Positions 29,101 through 41,100 of a stretch of 64,000 bases of DNA are shown in pieces. This DNA is from Pegoplata infirma (lineage: Eukaryota > Arthropoda > Insecta > Diptera > Anthomyiidae): NCBI GenBank assembly GCA_963921195.1, contig OY992540.1:195022692-195086691 (forward strand), given 5' to 3'. Within the stretch, counting starts at the first letter, position 1. Every line of letters starts with the position of its first letter. The translations under genes were made by a program, and so were the position numbers. The notes below the pieces were generated by a model. That model had not been told where the DNA came from. It saw nothing but the letters and a program-made list of their open reading frames with translations, and searched no databases.

Positions 29101-32100
29101 AGATTGCTTTTTTTTTGTTGTAGAGCTTTCAGAACACTTTTCAAAAACGCTCGCAAAGCGTTTGAAAATAGCGTTTTGAGAATGCTTTTTTTTTTGTTAC
29201 AGAGCTTTCAGAACGCTTTTTTTTAGAACCGTCGTCAATTTCTGCTTGGGTATAGATACCCTCCACAATCTAAAAAAAGATTTTTTGCGAAAAAAAAATC
29301 TTGAAAAAAAAAAATTCACGGAAAAAATTTTTTGGTGAAAAAATAATTACGTAATTTTTTCTTTTTTTTTGTAAAAAATAGGTTTGTACTTGTAAAAACA
29401 CCACTCTGTGTCCAATTCTGTTCACATATGCCAACCAGCAGCCAATTTAAAGCATTTTGTATTTTTAGGTTATGTATAATGTACTAAAATTTTCGAGGTG
29501 TTCTTATATTTTTGTTCATAACTTCTGAACCGCTGAATCGATTTCTCTCAAATGCAATACCAAACAACTTAGGACAACAACAAGTACCCAGCCAGAAATC
29601 GCCAACCGTTCCAAAGAAAAAGTACTGGCAAAGTAATTTATTTTTTGTATAGCAAGCTCTTTTTAGTAAAGTACTTGGTTTTACCGAATTTAGTACTTTG
29701 CCAGTACTTTTTTACCAAACTAAAGACGGTTTATTTAATAATTTAATTAAATTATTTAATAATTTAATTAAAATTTAATTCAATTTTAACATTTTAAAAC
29801 ATTTAATTATGTTGTAAAGTTATTGAAATAGTGTCATTATCAAATTTAGTAAGAATACACTTTGATTGAACCGAATCAAAAATATGAAGGGACATTACCG
29901 CAATTTTTCCTGATATCAAATATATAAAAATGGGAAAATTGGCGGAGATCCTACTCTTTTATTTGCTGTCACTAGTGGCATCCCAGGAAATGTACAATGT
30001 ACATATGGGGGTTTTCGTGTCAACTGACACAACTTTTGAAACCGATGTCTTCCGATCGGGATGAAATTTGCACCAAGGTTAGTCCTATTGGATAGTAGTT
30101 TAGAAACAATTTTTCAGCGAGATCGGTCAAGGACTCTCTGAGTTAGAGGGGGTCGAAATTTGACATTTTGGCCAAAGAGGTGTTTATTCTCATCCATGTA
30201 ACTTCTTACCTATTGTTTTTAGCAAAATGTGTCCCAAAGAGTTTAGATAGCTATTTCTTCAGTCTTTCGAAAAAAAATTATAAAAAAAATAAAAAAAAAA
30301 ATTTGATTTTTTTTCTTAAAAATCTAAAACTTTTTTGACTTTTTCATCAAATTGGGCCCTTTTTTTTTTTTTTTTTTTTGATTCAAAAGAAAGCTTAGGT
30401 CTTTTCCTTTAAGAGCTATGGGGTCGCTTAGTGGGATGCTAGTGGGATATCTATGAAAAAATTATTTTTTTAACTTTGGAACATAAAAAACGGTTTTTCA
30501 ATTTGCACTATTAGGCGTGGGATAGCTAACCAGTTTTCGATTTCGATCCGCGATGCCCTCTAATTTTTAAAGGTTCTAAAAAGAAAGCACGAGCCAAAAA
30601 ATAAGGGCGGTGGGGTGGGGCCATATGGCCCCTCATCGGGGTCAAAGTTGGGCGTAAAGAGGTAAAATCCTCAAAAAGCCCCAAAACTGCCCTAGAAACG
30701 CCCCTGGAGGGGTGCAATGTGAGACGAACCTCCAATAATTTTCTGCCCCCAACATTTTTCTTGAACATACCTTACCCCTATTTCCACTTCCTATGGGGGC
30801 TCCCATACAAAACATTTAAAAAAAAACTGATCCTACCATTCTAACTTACCCTAAAGTGCCCCCAGTGGAGCCAAATGTATGCTCGACCCCCATTATTTTA
30901 TTAATTCCAAAATTTTTTGCGAACACACCTACAATGTATCTTTAACCCTTAAGGTGGTCCCCATACATTTCTTTTATTTTTTATAAATTTGTTTTATTAA
31001 ACCAGCTCCTACCGCCCCTACCGTGCCTCCTAGAGAGGCAAAAATTATGACCAACCCCCATTATTTTTTAGTTACCAACATTTTGTCCGAACATAATAAC
31101 ACCCTATCTCCACTCCTTAAGGGGCTCCCATACGTTATAAAAACATGTATTTTTAAAAACTAATAAAAAAATAAAAAAATGTATGGGGACCCCCTTAAGA
31201 GTTGAAAATAAAGGGTAGGTATATTCTGAGAAAATGTTGGAGATGCAAAAATATTGGGGGTCGGTCATAAATTTTACTTCTCTAGGGGCACCCTATGGAC
31301 AGTTAGAGTGGTAGGAGCAAATTTTATAAATTTCATTTTGTATGGGAGCCCCCTTAGGAAGTGGAAATAGAGGTTAGGTATATTAAAGAAAAATGTTGGG
31401 GGCAGAAAATTAATAGGTCGGTCTCACATTGCATTCCTCCGTGGGCAGTTCTAGGGCAGTTGTGGGGCTTTTTGTGGATTGTAACCTCTTTACGCCTAAT
31501 TTTGACCCCGATGAGGAGCCATGTGGCCCCACCCCACCGCCCTTATTTTTTGGCTCGTGCTTTCTTTTTAGAACCTATAAAAATTAGAGGGCACCGCGGA
31601 TCGAAATCGAAAACTGGTTAGCTATCCCACGCCTAATAGTGCAAATTGAAAAACCGTTTTTTGTGTTCCAAAGTTAAAAAAATAATTTTTTCATAGATAT
31701 CCCACTCGCATCCCACTAAGCGACCCCATAGTTCTTAAAGGAAAAGACCTAAGCTTTCTTTTGAATCAAAAAAAAAAAAAAAAAAAAGGGCCCAATTTGA
31801 TGAAAAAGTCAAAAATGTTTTAGATTTTTAAGAAAAAAAATCAAAAATTTTTTTTTTATTTTTTTTATAATTTTTTTTCGAAAGACTGAAGAAATAGCTA
31901 TCTAAACCCTTTGGGACACATTTTGCTAAAAACAATAGGTAAGAAGTTAGATGGATCAGAATAAACACCTCTTTGGCCAAAATGTCAAATTTCGACCCCC
32001 TCTAACTCAGAGAGTCCTTGACCGATCTCGCTGAAAAATTGTGTCTGAACTACTATCTAATAGGACTAACCTTGGTGCAAATTTCATCCCGATCGGAAGA

Positions 32101-35100
32101 CATCGGTTTCAAAAGTTGTGTCAGTTGACACGAAAACCCCCATATATTTAAAAAATATTTTATAAAAATTTAATACTCTTCAACTTGGAAGTCCTTTTAA
32201 AGGGGAACAGGATCACGAAATGAAAAACTGTAAATGCAGTTTTACTACGTTCAGTCGTAGGTTTTGTTAAGATAACTTTTGCAAATGAAAACTTTTTTGG
32301 ACAAATTTTTGGTTAATTACTTATGGTTCCTCCATTATATACTTAAAAATGGACCCTCATCATTAAAATGATTCTGCTATATTAAAAAAAAATTGCGATT
32401 TTTAACATGATGGTCCATATCATAAAGATGTTTTTTGTTCACTATTTTTAGTGTTAGTGATGCCTTTACGATTCACTAAAAGCAAGTTTTTTTATCAAAC
32501 ACCAATTTAGAGGGTAATTTCGCGAGAACCTGGAAAAATGAAGAAATTCGCGAATTTAAGGGCTTAAGATGAAAAGCTTTAAACCAAATTTTACAATTTT
32601 TTTTGTTAAAAAACAGGCTGGAAATAAGATAATCTTTAATGACATATTGCAAGAAAACTGTACCATACATCAAAAAACGGAGTACGCCATTGGATATTTC
32701 GATAAGTTACAAACGGAATGACAAACTTATATATACCCTCTATCACTAAATGGAGGGTATAAAAATATTTTAGTTAAATTATTTAGTTGATTGTTGAAAA
32801 CTTTTTCTAAAAACTTTGTTTAAAAGATGATTTTAACAAAAAGTTTGCTTAACCACAAGTAAATTATGAATTTCACAACATATTTAAAAAATTGCAAATT
32901 TTTCTTGAGTGTAGGGGGGGACATTGAAGTTTTATTAACTTAAAAGTGGGGCTTGGCGCAAAAAAGATTGGGAACCTTTGATCTATGGGTTTAAAATGTT
33001 TTATATTTTGCATCTATTTATTATTTTTTTTTTTTCTAGTAAAAAAATATATAAAAACTTACCTTTTTTGGCTGTCTTCTTGCTGGTTCCTAACTGGCCT
33101 GTTACATCTTGTAAACGCTTTTCTAGTTCTTGCTTTTTTTCTGCCATTTGTTCATCTTTTGATTTTCCCGAAGGCTTTTTATCTATATTAAATTAAAAAA
33201 TATAAAAAAAAAATAAAATTTAAAAAAATAATGCAAATATACAAAAAAAATAATTTAACGATTTTGTATACTTTAAATATAAATACAAATTTTGTCAAAC
33301 AAAACTAAATATACGCAAAAAACAAAAAAATTAGTAAGACAATTAAAAAAAAAATAAATAAATATCATGCTAAAAAAATTGTATTAAATTGTGCCAGCAC
33401 CAATTTTTTAAGGAATTTTAAAATTTAAAATTTTGTAAAAATAAATATATAAAAAATTAAGTTACAATCATGCCAAATAATAAAATTAAAAATGTGTTTT
33501 TGACATTATTTGCAAAAAGAGATATTTTTTTATTAAATATCCTTTTTGTAATTTATGTAAAAAAAGTATAAATTTGAGTTTTTTATATTAAAGTATTTCA
33601 ATAATAAAATTAATAAATAAAGAAAATATATATTTGATATTTATTTAGTTCATCCAATTAACACGTTTCACTACTATTTAAATTATTTCACCTGTGATTT
33701 AAAGGAATTGAAACTATTTTTTTTTTTTTTTTTAGTTAAAACTATAGTTTCTATTGCAAAAAAATTTAACAATTTCTATAAACACACGGGTATTATGCAG
33801 CATTTATTATATTTCTTTTTATAAAAAATGATTTTAAGAAAAAAAAAATACAGTTTTTATTAAAGCCGAAAAAGATTGAAACCAAAATTAAAAAAATATA
33901 TTAAATATTAACTAGCTGAAGCACCCGTAGTGGTCCGGGTCCACCCATATACCGGGTCCAAATTTAATCAGGACACCTTTTTTTTTTTTGGTTAATAAAT
34001 ATATCTTGTGAATTTGAGCCAAATTGTACCATATATACAAAAAATTTTATTATGACTACAACAGCGCCACTTATGGGGTCTAAATTTTATCAGGAAACTT
34101 TTTTTGTTTAATAAACAAAGCAGAACTTGAGAATCTGATGGAAATCATAAAACACTAGTGTAGATTATAATTTAAAAGTTTAAAATTTTTATTTTAATTA
34201 AAAGTTTTTGATTAACATAGACTTCAACTCTTTAATCTAGGTGAAAACTTTAGTAAATGCTTTTTCAACCAATTTTTACAAAATGGTAACTAACAAGCAC
34301 TACATTGAGATTTTCAATACATCCCTAAGCAAGAGGTCAATCCAATGTCGTAAATTTGTAAAATCAATGTTAACCCAACGTCAAAACAAAAGTCGAGCGA
34401 TCGTTGGCCACTGTTATCACTTCAACTGCGGAATGACGTCGTAGACTTAGAAACGGGTATGATTTGCCAACGTTGGTACCGTCGCCGCCAACTTCATTCC
34501 AACGTTGGCCCGTTTGTATTTTTCTGACTGGGTTATGTCAATTAAATTGTTTTCAAGATGCTCTAAACCGTTTTATCCTGGTGGCTGAAGGAACAGGTGG
34601 AAAAGCTAGGGACAAACCGGTATATCCGAGGAGTTTGCATATGAGGTTCTAGATCCATACTTAGGGTGACAATTTTATTCAGAGCTCAAATCAGTACGCC
34701 CAAATTTTTATTATTTTTTTTTCCTAGATATAACTCTATGAAAACTTTTTTCTATGAAAAAACACTGAAAAATTTTTTTAAGACTCTAAAAATGTCGATT
34801 AAACTAACAAAATTGGGGTCAATTAGTATTTCAGTAATAACTGGTAAAAAACAACTGCATTTGAATGTTTTGCCGAAAAAAAAACGTTTCAATGTAGAAA
34901 AAATAACAAAAACCTGCAGGTTCTGAGAATAAGGAAATTCCTTAGATTCTGAGGACTTTTTCGCTTCAGTTCTGATAACTCTTCCTTTAATAAAACTTCT
35001 TAGATACTAAGCACATATTTTTCTGAACGCTTTTTCGAATAAATTCTGATGACATTACCTCCCCAGGAAAATTTTTTGGAACAAATTCCTATAACAATAG

Positions 35101-38100
35101 ATTCTTGAATATATTCTACGGTAATCAAAACAAAATTTTCTATGTAAAATTATTTTTCAAAAAAACTACTTGCTCTAAAAAACGATTGCTTTTGGGACAA
35201 TTTCAAACTAAAATCATTAGCGGTATTCGCTCTTGGTAGCAAACTACCCTTGCAGACCTTTCAAAGCTTGCAGATATTGTATAAATACAAGAGTATGCAA
35301 GACCACAACAACAAATACATGAAATAAAAATATACAAGACTTTCATTTATATGCAAGACAAAAACCCATAGCATATTCTGGCCTTTCAAACCTTTCAAGC
35401 TTACAATACTTAACATCTTTTAGTTTTTCCGGAAAACAATAAGAAAAATTAACAAACTTTCATATTTTGTGTAAAAAAAAATAACAATAGATTTTTAGAA
35501 CGAATTATAACAAAAAATAAGCAAAAATTAGACCAACACAAATGAAAAAATTTAATTATTTATCTTCTTCTTGAGCGCAGCACTGTTGCCAACTAATCTT
35601 CCAACAGAAAGTCGCTAAATCCTACTAAAAAAATCGCTAGAAAAGCGAATTTCGATAGAAAATAGCTATTTTGACAACAGCAGAATATAATAACAACAGC
35701 TGTTTGAAAACTCACAATAAAAACGAAAAAAGAACGCTCACGCTTTGTGGCATAAAATCATAGCATTTATACTACCCTTGCAAAAATGCTATCAAGAGCG
35801 AATACCGCTATTGATTCTGGAACGTGAAGTAGAATCGGTTGCAGGGTAATATGATGCGTTCTGGAACCGATTATTTGGACAAAAAAAAAATTTGCTGGGT
35901 CATCGAACATCTCAAAATCATTTGAATTCATGCAATTACATTCTCTTTCTAAAAGTATAGAAAATCTATCATCCTGTAAACTTTTTGTTATGAGATTTCT
36001 GTGTGCTCTTTCATATAAAGTTATGAAAATCAAAATAAGCTCCCAGGAAAATTTTTTGGAACAAATTCCTGTTTCAATAGATTTTTGAATACATTCTTAA
36101 ATATATTCTACGATAATCACAACAAAATTTTCTATGTAAAATTATTTTTCAAAAAAACTACTTGCTCTAAAAAACGATTGCTTTCGGGACAATTTCAAAC
36201 AAAAATCATTGATTCTGGAATGTTAAGTAGAACCGGTTGAAAGTTAGTTTGATACGTTCTGGAACCGATTAGTTGGAACAGAAAATTTTGCTGGAATGTA
36301 TTAGTCAGTACATTTTTCAAAAAATCAGTACAAACCAATACATCGTTTTTTGATCAGTACACGTAACCAAAAATCCGTACATGTACTCATCAAATCAGTA
36401 CGAATGGTCAGCATACCCATACTTCAAAGCGTTACACACGAAATGACAAAGTTAGTAAGCCTCCATACTGTGGTTGTATGTAGGTCTTCCAATCCCGATC
36501 CGGAAATCCCGATCCGGAAAATAACCAGGATTTTCGGGATTAGGCGAATACCGAATCTCGGGATTTTTGATTTTTCAATTCCGGGTTTTGCGGAATGTAA
36601 AGCTTGCAAAAGAATTTAAAAACTAATGGTAGTTTGGCGAAAGGGCTACCCATAATAAAATGATAACCAATGCAACCCTGGCAGTGCAAAATTCCATATT
36701 AGACTGGCATTTTTTTCTCAACTTTCGATTTTTCCAAGTGTCCGGGCAAATTTTTATTTAACAAGGTCTAAAACTTATGTGGTACAAATTTGAGGTCAAT
36801 CGGAATAAATTAACCCGTGGCGCCCGGCGGTCAAAGTTTTGAATTTTTGAAAAATTTAAAAAATTTAAATTTCTTTCGACACATCATATTTGTTAATTTT
36901 GATGCGGTGAGCACGAATATCAAAAAAAAAATAAAATCGGTCGAACGGTTTTCGAGATATCGCCATTTGAAATTTGCAAAAAATGACGGTTTTTTCTACG
37001 TTCAAGAAATTTTTTAAAAAACATCACAATTTTGTTCCTCGGCCATTTCATAGAGCTTAAGACAATCTTTCATTTAAATCTAATTTGAGCCAAATCCGAT
37101 CATTTTATCCCGTGGCGCCCTTCGGTAAAAGTTTTGGATTTTTGAAAAATTTCCACCAAATATCCAAAACTTTGACCGAAGGGCGCCACGGGATAAAATG
37201 ATCGGATTTGGCTAAAATTAGGTTTAAATGAAAGATTGTCTTAAGCTCTATGAAATGGCCGAGGAATTCGTGCTCACCGCATCAAAATTAACAAATATGA
37301 TGTGTCGAAAAAAATTTAAATTTTTTATTTTTTTTTTTTTAAATTTTTCAAAAATCCAAAACTTTGACGCCGGGCGCCACGGGTTAATTTAATCCGATCA
37401 AATTTGTACAACATCCGTTTTAGTCCTAGTAGAATAAAAAAATGCCCGGACTTTGAAAATTGGAGAAAAATTTTTTTGGCCATACAGAAAAATACCAAGT
37501 CTATTCCACATATACAACAGTGTTTCCGTAAAATGGGTCTCAAGTTCAAATATGGACCGATTGGATCTATATTTTGTCAAATCTTTAATACGTGTAAAAA
37601 CACTAAATTTCAGTGAAATATGCTTCTATTTGTTGCCAATTTAACTGAAATTAATTTCATTTCCAAAGATGGTCCGATTATAATCAGATTTGATAAGGGT
37701 TTTAAAGTGCGCGTTAAGCACACACAAACAAATTTTTAATTAAACATTTTCTATTTTCATGAAATTTGATAGATTTATGTGAATATCGGGAAGGTGGTTT
37801 GTATGGGGGACACAAGAATCATTTGAGCCAAAATTAAAGAGGACCTTTGTATGGGGGCTAGGTCTCTAGATGCACCGATTTTTTCAATTTCAATAGGCTA
37901 CGTCCTTGGGCCAAAAAAGGCTTAAGTTTCAAAAAGCAAATCAATTGATTAAAAATTGCGACCTGTATCGCATTTACATTGACAGACAGACGGACGGACA
38001 TCCCTAAATCGATTCAAAACGTGATACGGTGTCGATCAGTATACTTTAAAGTGGGTCAACGATCAATATTTCGCATAGTTACAAAACATCAGCACAAACT

Positions 38101-41100
38101 CATTATACCATGTCACCTCAAAATTTGTTGAACAGTGATATTTATGTTACCGGGTCAGTACAGAAAAACCAAAAATACTACATCCTGACAATACTTGTTA
38201 ACGTAACTGGGCCAGTATACGCCCGCTTGTATTTTTCTGTCTGGGAAAAGCCTATCAAAAATTAAACATATAACAGACAACTTCTTTTTATTATTTCCTT
38301 GCTTTTATTAAGAGTAAATGATTCCATATGCCGGTGTGTCTCAACGGAACTCAGAGTCTGTATGCTGCTGTGAGCCTTATAGCAGATACTTAAAACCTAA
38401 CCTAAAAGACGTATTATACTTTATTGTCTTAAAAATGTCTAAACTTCTTTAAGATTGATAATCTTTTGGTTACAAAAATTTTCAGCAAATAAAATTCAAC
38501 TGTATATTCTTATTGGCTCTTTTTTTTCTTCTTTCATTTATTAAAATGCTTTATTATGGTTTATAAACCAGTTTAAATAAAACACAAAAATTAACATTAA
38601 AATTAAAAAAAAAATAAATAAATAAAAATGTAGTGTGAAAAAATGAAAAACCAACGTATACGTGTGTGAATAAAAATGTGTGAAAATGTTTTTTTTTTTT
38701 TTTTCTTGAAAATGTGCATTTTTTATATGTATGTACATAAAAACAATGTAATGTAAATATGTAAATGACAAAATGGATATAATGAATTGAACGAAAATAA
38801 GAAAATTAGAAAAACGAAACAAGTCATAACAAAAAAAATTTAGTTTCAATTAAAAAAAAACAAATCAAGCTGCACTTTTTTTGGCCTGCGAACAAAAAAA
38901 CATTTTGTCATTTGTTTGTTTTTAGGTTACACAACAAAGAATTTTGTATTTTAAATTCAACCTCTTCTATGGAGGAGAAGATGTTTACGTTGTTTTTGTT
39001 GTTGTTGGAGTATTTCTTGAGTAGTGCGTGTCATTGGGATAAACTTACAGTAAGGCTTACGGGTTTTTTTGCGTAGACAAGATGCAACATAGCTTTCAAG
39101 TTCACGCAGTGTTGAGGGTTTCAAAGTTTCGAAATCAATTTCAATCTCATCTGGATTTGAGTCGCGCAGCGATGGTTCACGATTTTGTATGATGTGTACA
39201 ACGCGTCCTAATTTATCACCTGTAAAAATTAAAAAATACAAAAAAACGTTAACAAAAAATAAATAACTGTTTTGGTTTTAATAAATTTTAAAAATTAGTT
39301 AGAAAGAAATTTACGTTACAACAACAAAAATTTGTTAGATCTTTAATTTAGATAATTTTATTGAATATTCTGAAATCCCAATTTAAATGTGGAAAATATT
39401 TATATAACTCTATATTAATAAAGTCTATGGAAATTTAAAAATTTTAATTCGAAGATCAAATTTGTATTTTGAAAATTTTTTAAGTAAAAAAAAAAAAAAA
39501 AACAATTGTTATTCGAACAAGTAAAAAAGTTAAATTCTGCCTTCCCGGGTAAAAATGAAATATATATGATCATATATGAAGATATATGGATCATATATGG
39601 ATTTATATAACCATATATTATCATATATGCCTCCATATATGTTTATATATGATCTGATCCGAAAATTGGCCTGATATGAGCTCATATCGGGCCAATTTAC
39701 GGATCAAATCATATATAAACATATATGGAGGCATATATGATAATATATGGTTATATAAAACCATATATGATCCATATATCTTCATATATGATCATATATA
39801 TTTCATTTTTACCCGGGTTGCTGAATGTATTGATACCCTCCACAATGCAAAAATGATTATTGCAAAAAACTTTATTTAAAAAGAAATTACTTTTGAGGAA
39901 AAAACAAGTGAGAGTGTTACATTCGGCTGTGTCGAATCTTTTATACCCTCCAAAATGTAAAAAAACAATATAAAAAAAATCCAGGGGCGTTTTTTTTTTG
40001 GGGGGGTTAGTGGGAGACGTTAGGGGGCACTTTCCCCTTGCGATTTTTAACTTCTTCTGAGATGAAAATGTTGCATTTGCTTAGCAAAAGTAAAAAAAAA
40101 CGCTACAAAAAATGCGGTTTTTCTTAGGTTGGTTTAGTTCTCCAAGGGGGAACTTTTTTCCACTTGGTCCGATTTTGCCCATTTCCGAACTTAACCTGCC
40201 TAGGAATAAAAGACATATTCGTGCCACACTTCGGAATTCTAGCTCTTTTATTTTGGACTGTATCGTGTCCTCTACAGACGAACAGACGGATGGACATCGC
40301 TAGAATGTCTTAGAATCGATCACTGATCAATCATATATATATTTTATGGGGTCCTAGACCAATATTTCGATGCGTTACACACGGAATGACAAAGTGAGTA
40401 TGGTTGGAGGGTATAAAAAATGAAACAAAATTGTGAAATAAAAATTCGCAATTTTTTCTTTATTTGTAAAAAATATGTTCGTACTTGCTTTAATACCATT
40501 CGGTGTTCAATTCTCTTCACATATGTCAACCAGCAGCCGAATTAAAGCATTTTGTATTTTTAGGTTATATTGAATGTTTCAAAATTTTAGAGATGTCCTT
40601 ACATTTTCATTCATAACTTTTGAACCACTGAACCGATGTAGCTCAAACCTAACCTTCGTAAAACAATTGAAAATTTCTTATAATACAATTGATAATATCT
40701 GAAATACAATTGATCAATTCTGAAATACAATTGATAATTTCTGAAATACAATTGATAACTTCTGAAATACAATTGATAACTTCTGAAATACTATTGATAA
40801 TTTCTGAAATACAATTGATAATTTCTGAAATACAATTGATAATTTCTGAAATACAATTGATAATTTCTTAAATACAATTGATAATTTCTGAAATACAATT
40901 GATAATTTCTGAAATACAATTGATAATTTCTGAAATACAATTGATAATTTCTGAAATACAATTGATAATTTCTGAAATACAATTGGAAATGGTGTAGTTA
41001 CAATTGATCATTTACGAGTTACAATTGATTTTTTAAGAAATAAGAACCGATATTTTCTGAATTACAATTGCAATATTCGAATTATAAGTAAAATCTCCGA

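Larger units (their letters stand above)
34662..36415 (-). mobile_element. TAGGCTGACC hAT-like element with nested MITEs
   Basis: Inverted orientation relative to 58068-59009. Left terminus TAGGGTGACAATTTT, right terminus AATGGTCAGCATA. Flanks TCCATACT and CCCATACT (7 of 8 identical). Its sequence resumes on both sides of the inserts at 35063-35899 and 36042-36295. No intact transposase. Confidence 0.8.
39518..40648 (-). mobile_element. DINE-1-like element interrupted twice
   Basis: Pieces 39518-39543, 39818-39904 and 40419-40648 together reproduce the order seen in 51301-51700 (CAAGTAAAAAAGTTAAATTC, GATACCCTCCACAATG, TTCACATATGTCAACCAGCA, AACTTTTGAACCACTGAACC). The palindrome 39544-39817 and a second DINE copy 39905-40417 lie between. 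The 5' part is lost at the 21-bp array. Confidence 0.8.

Noticed and set aside
30526..31621. Two similar 80-86 aa frames at 30526-30768 (minus) and 31361-31621 (plus)
   Set aside because: They are mirror images in the two arms of a foldback, with no domain and no coding context.
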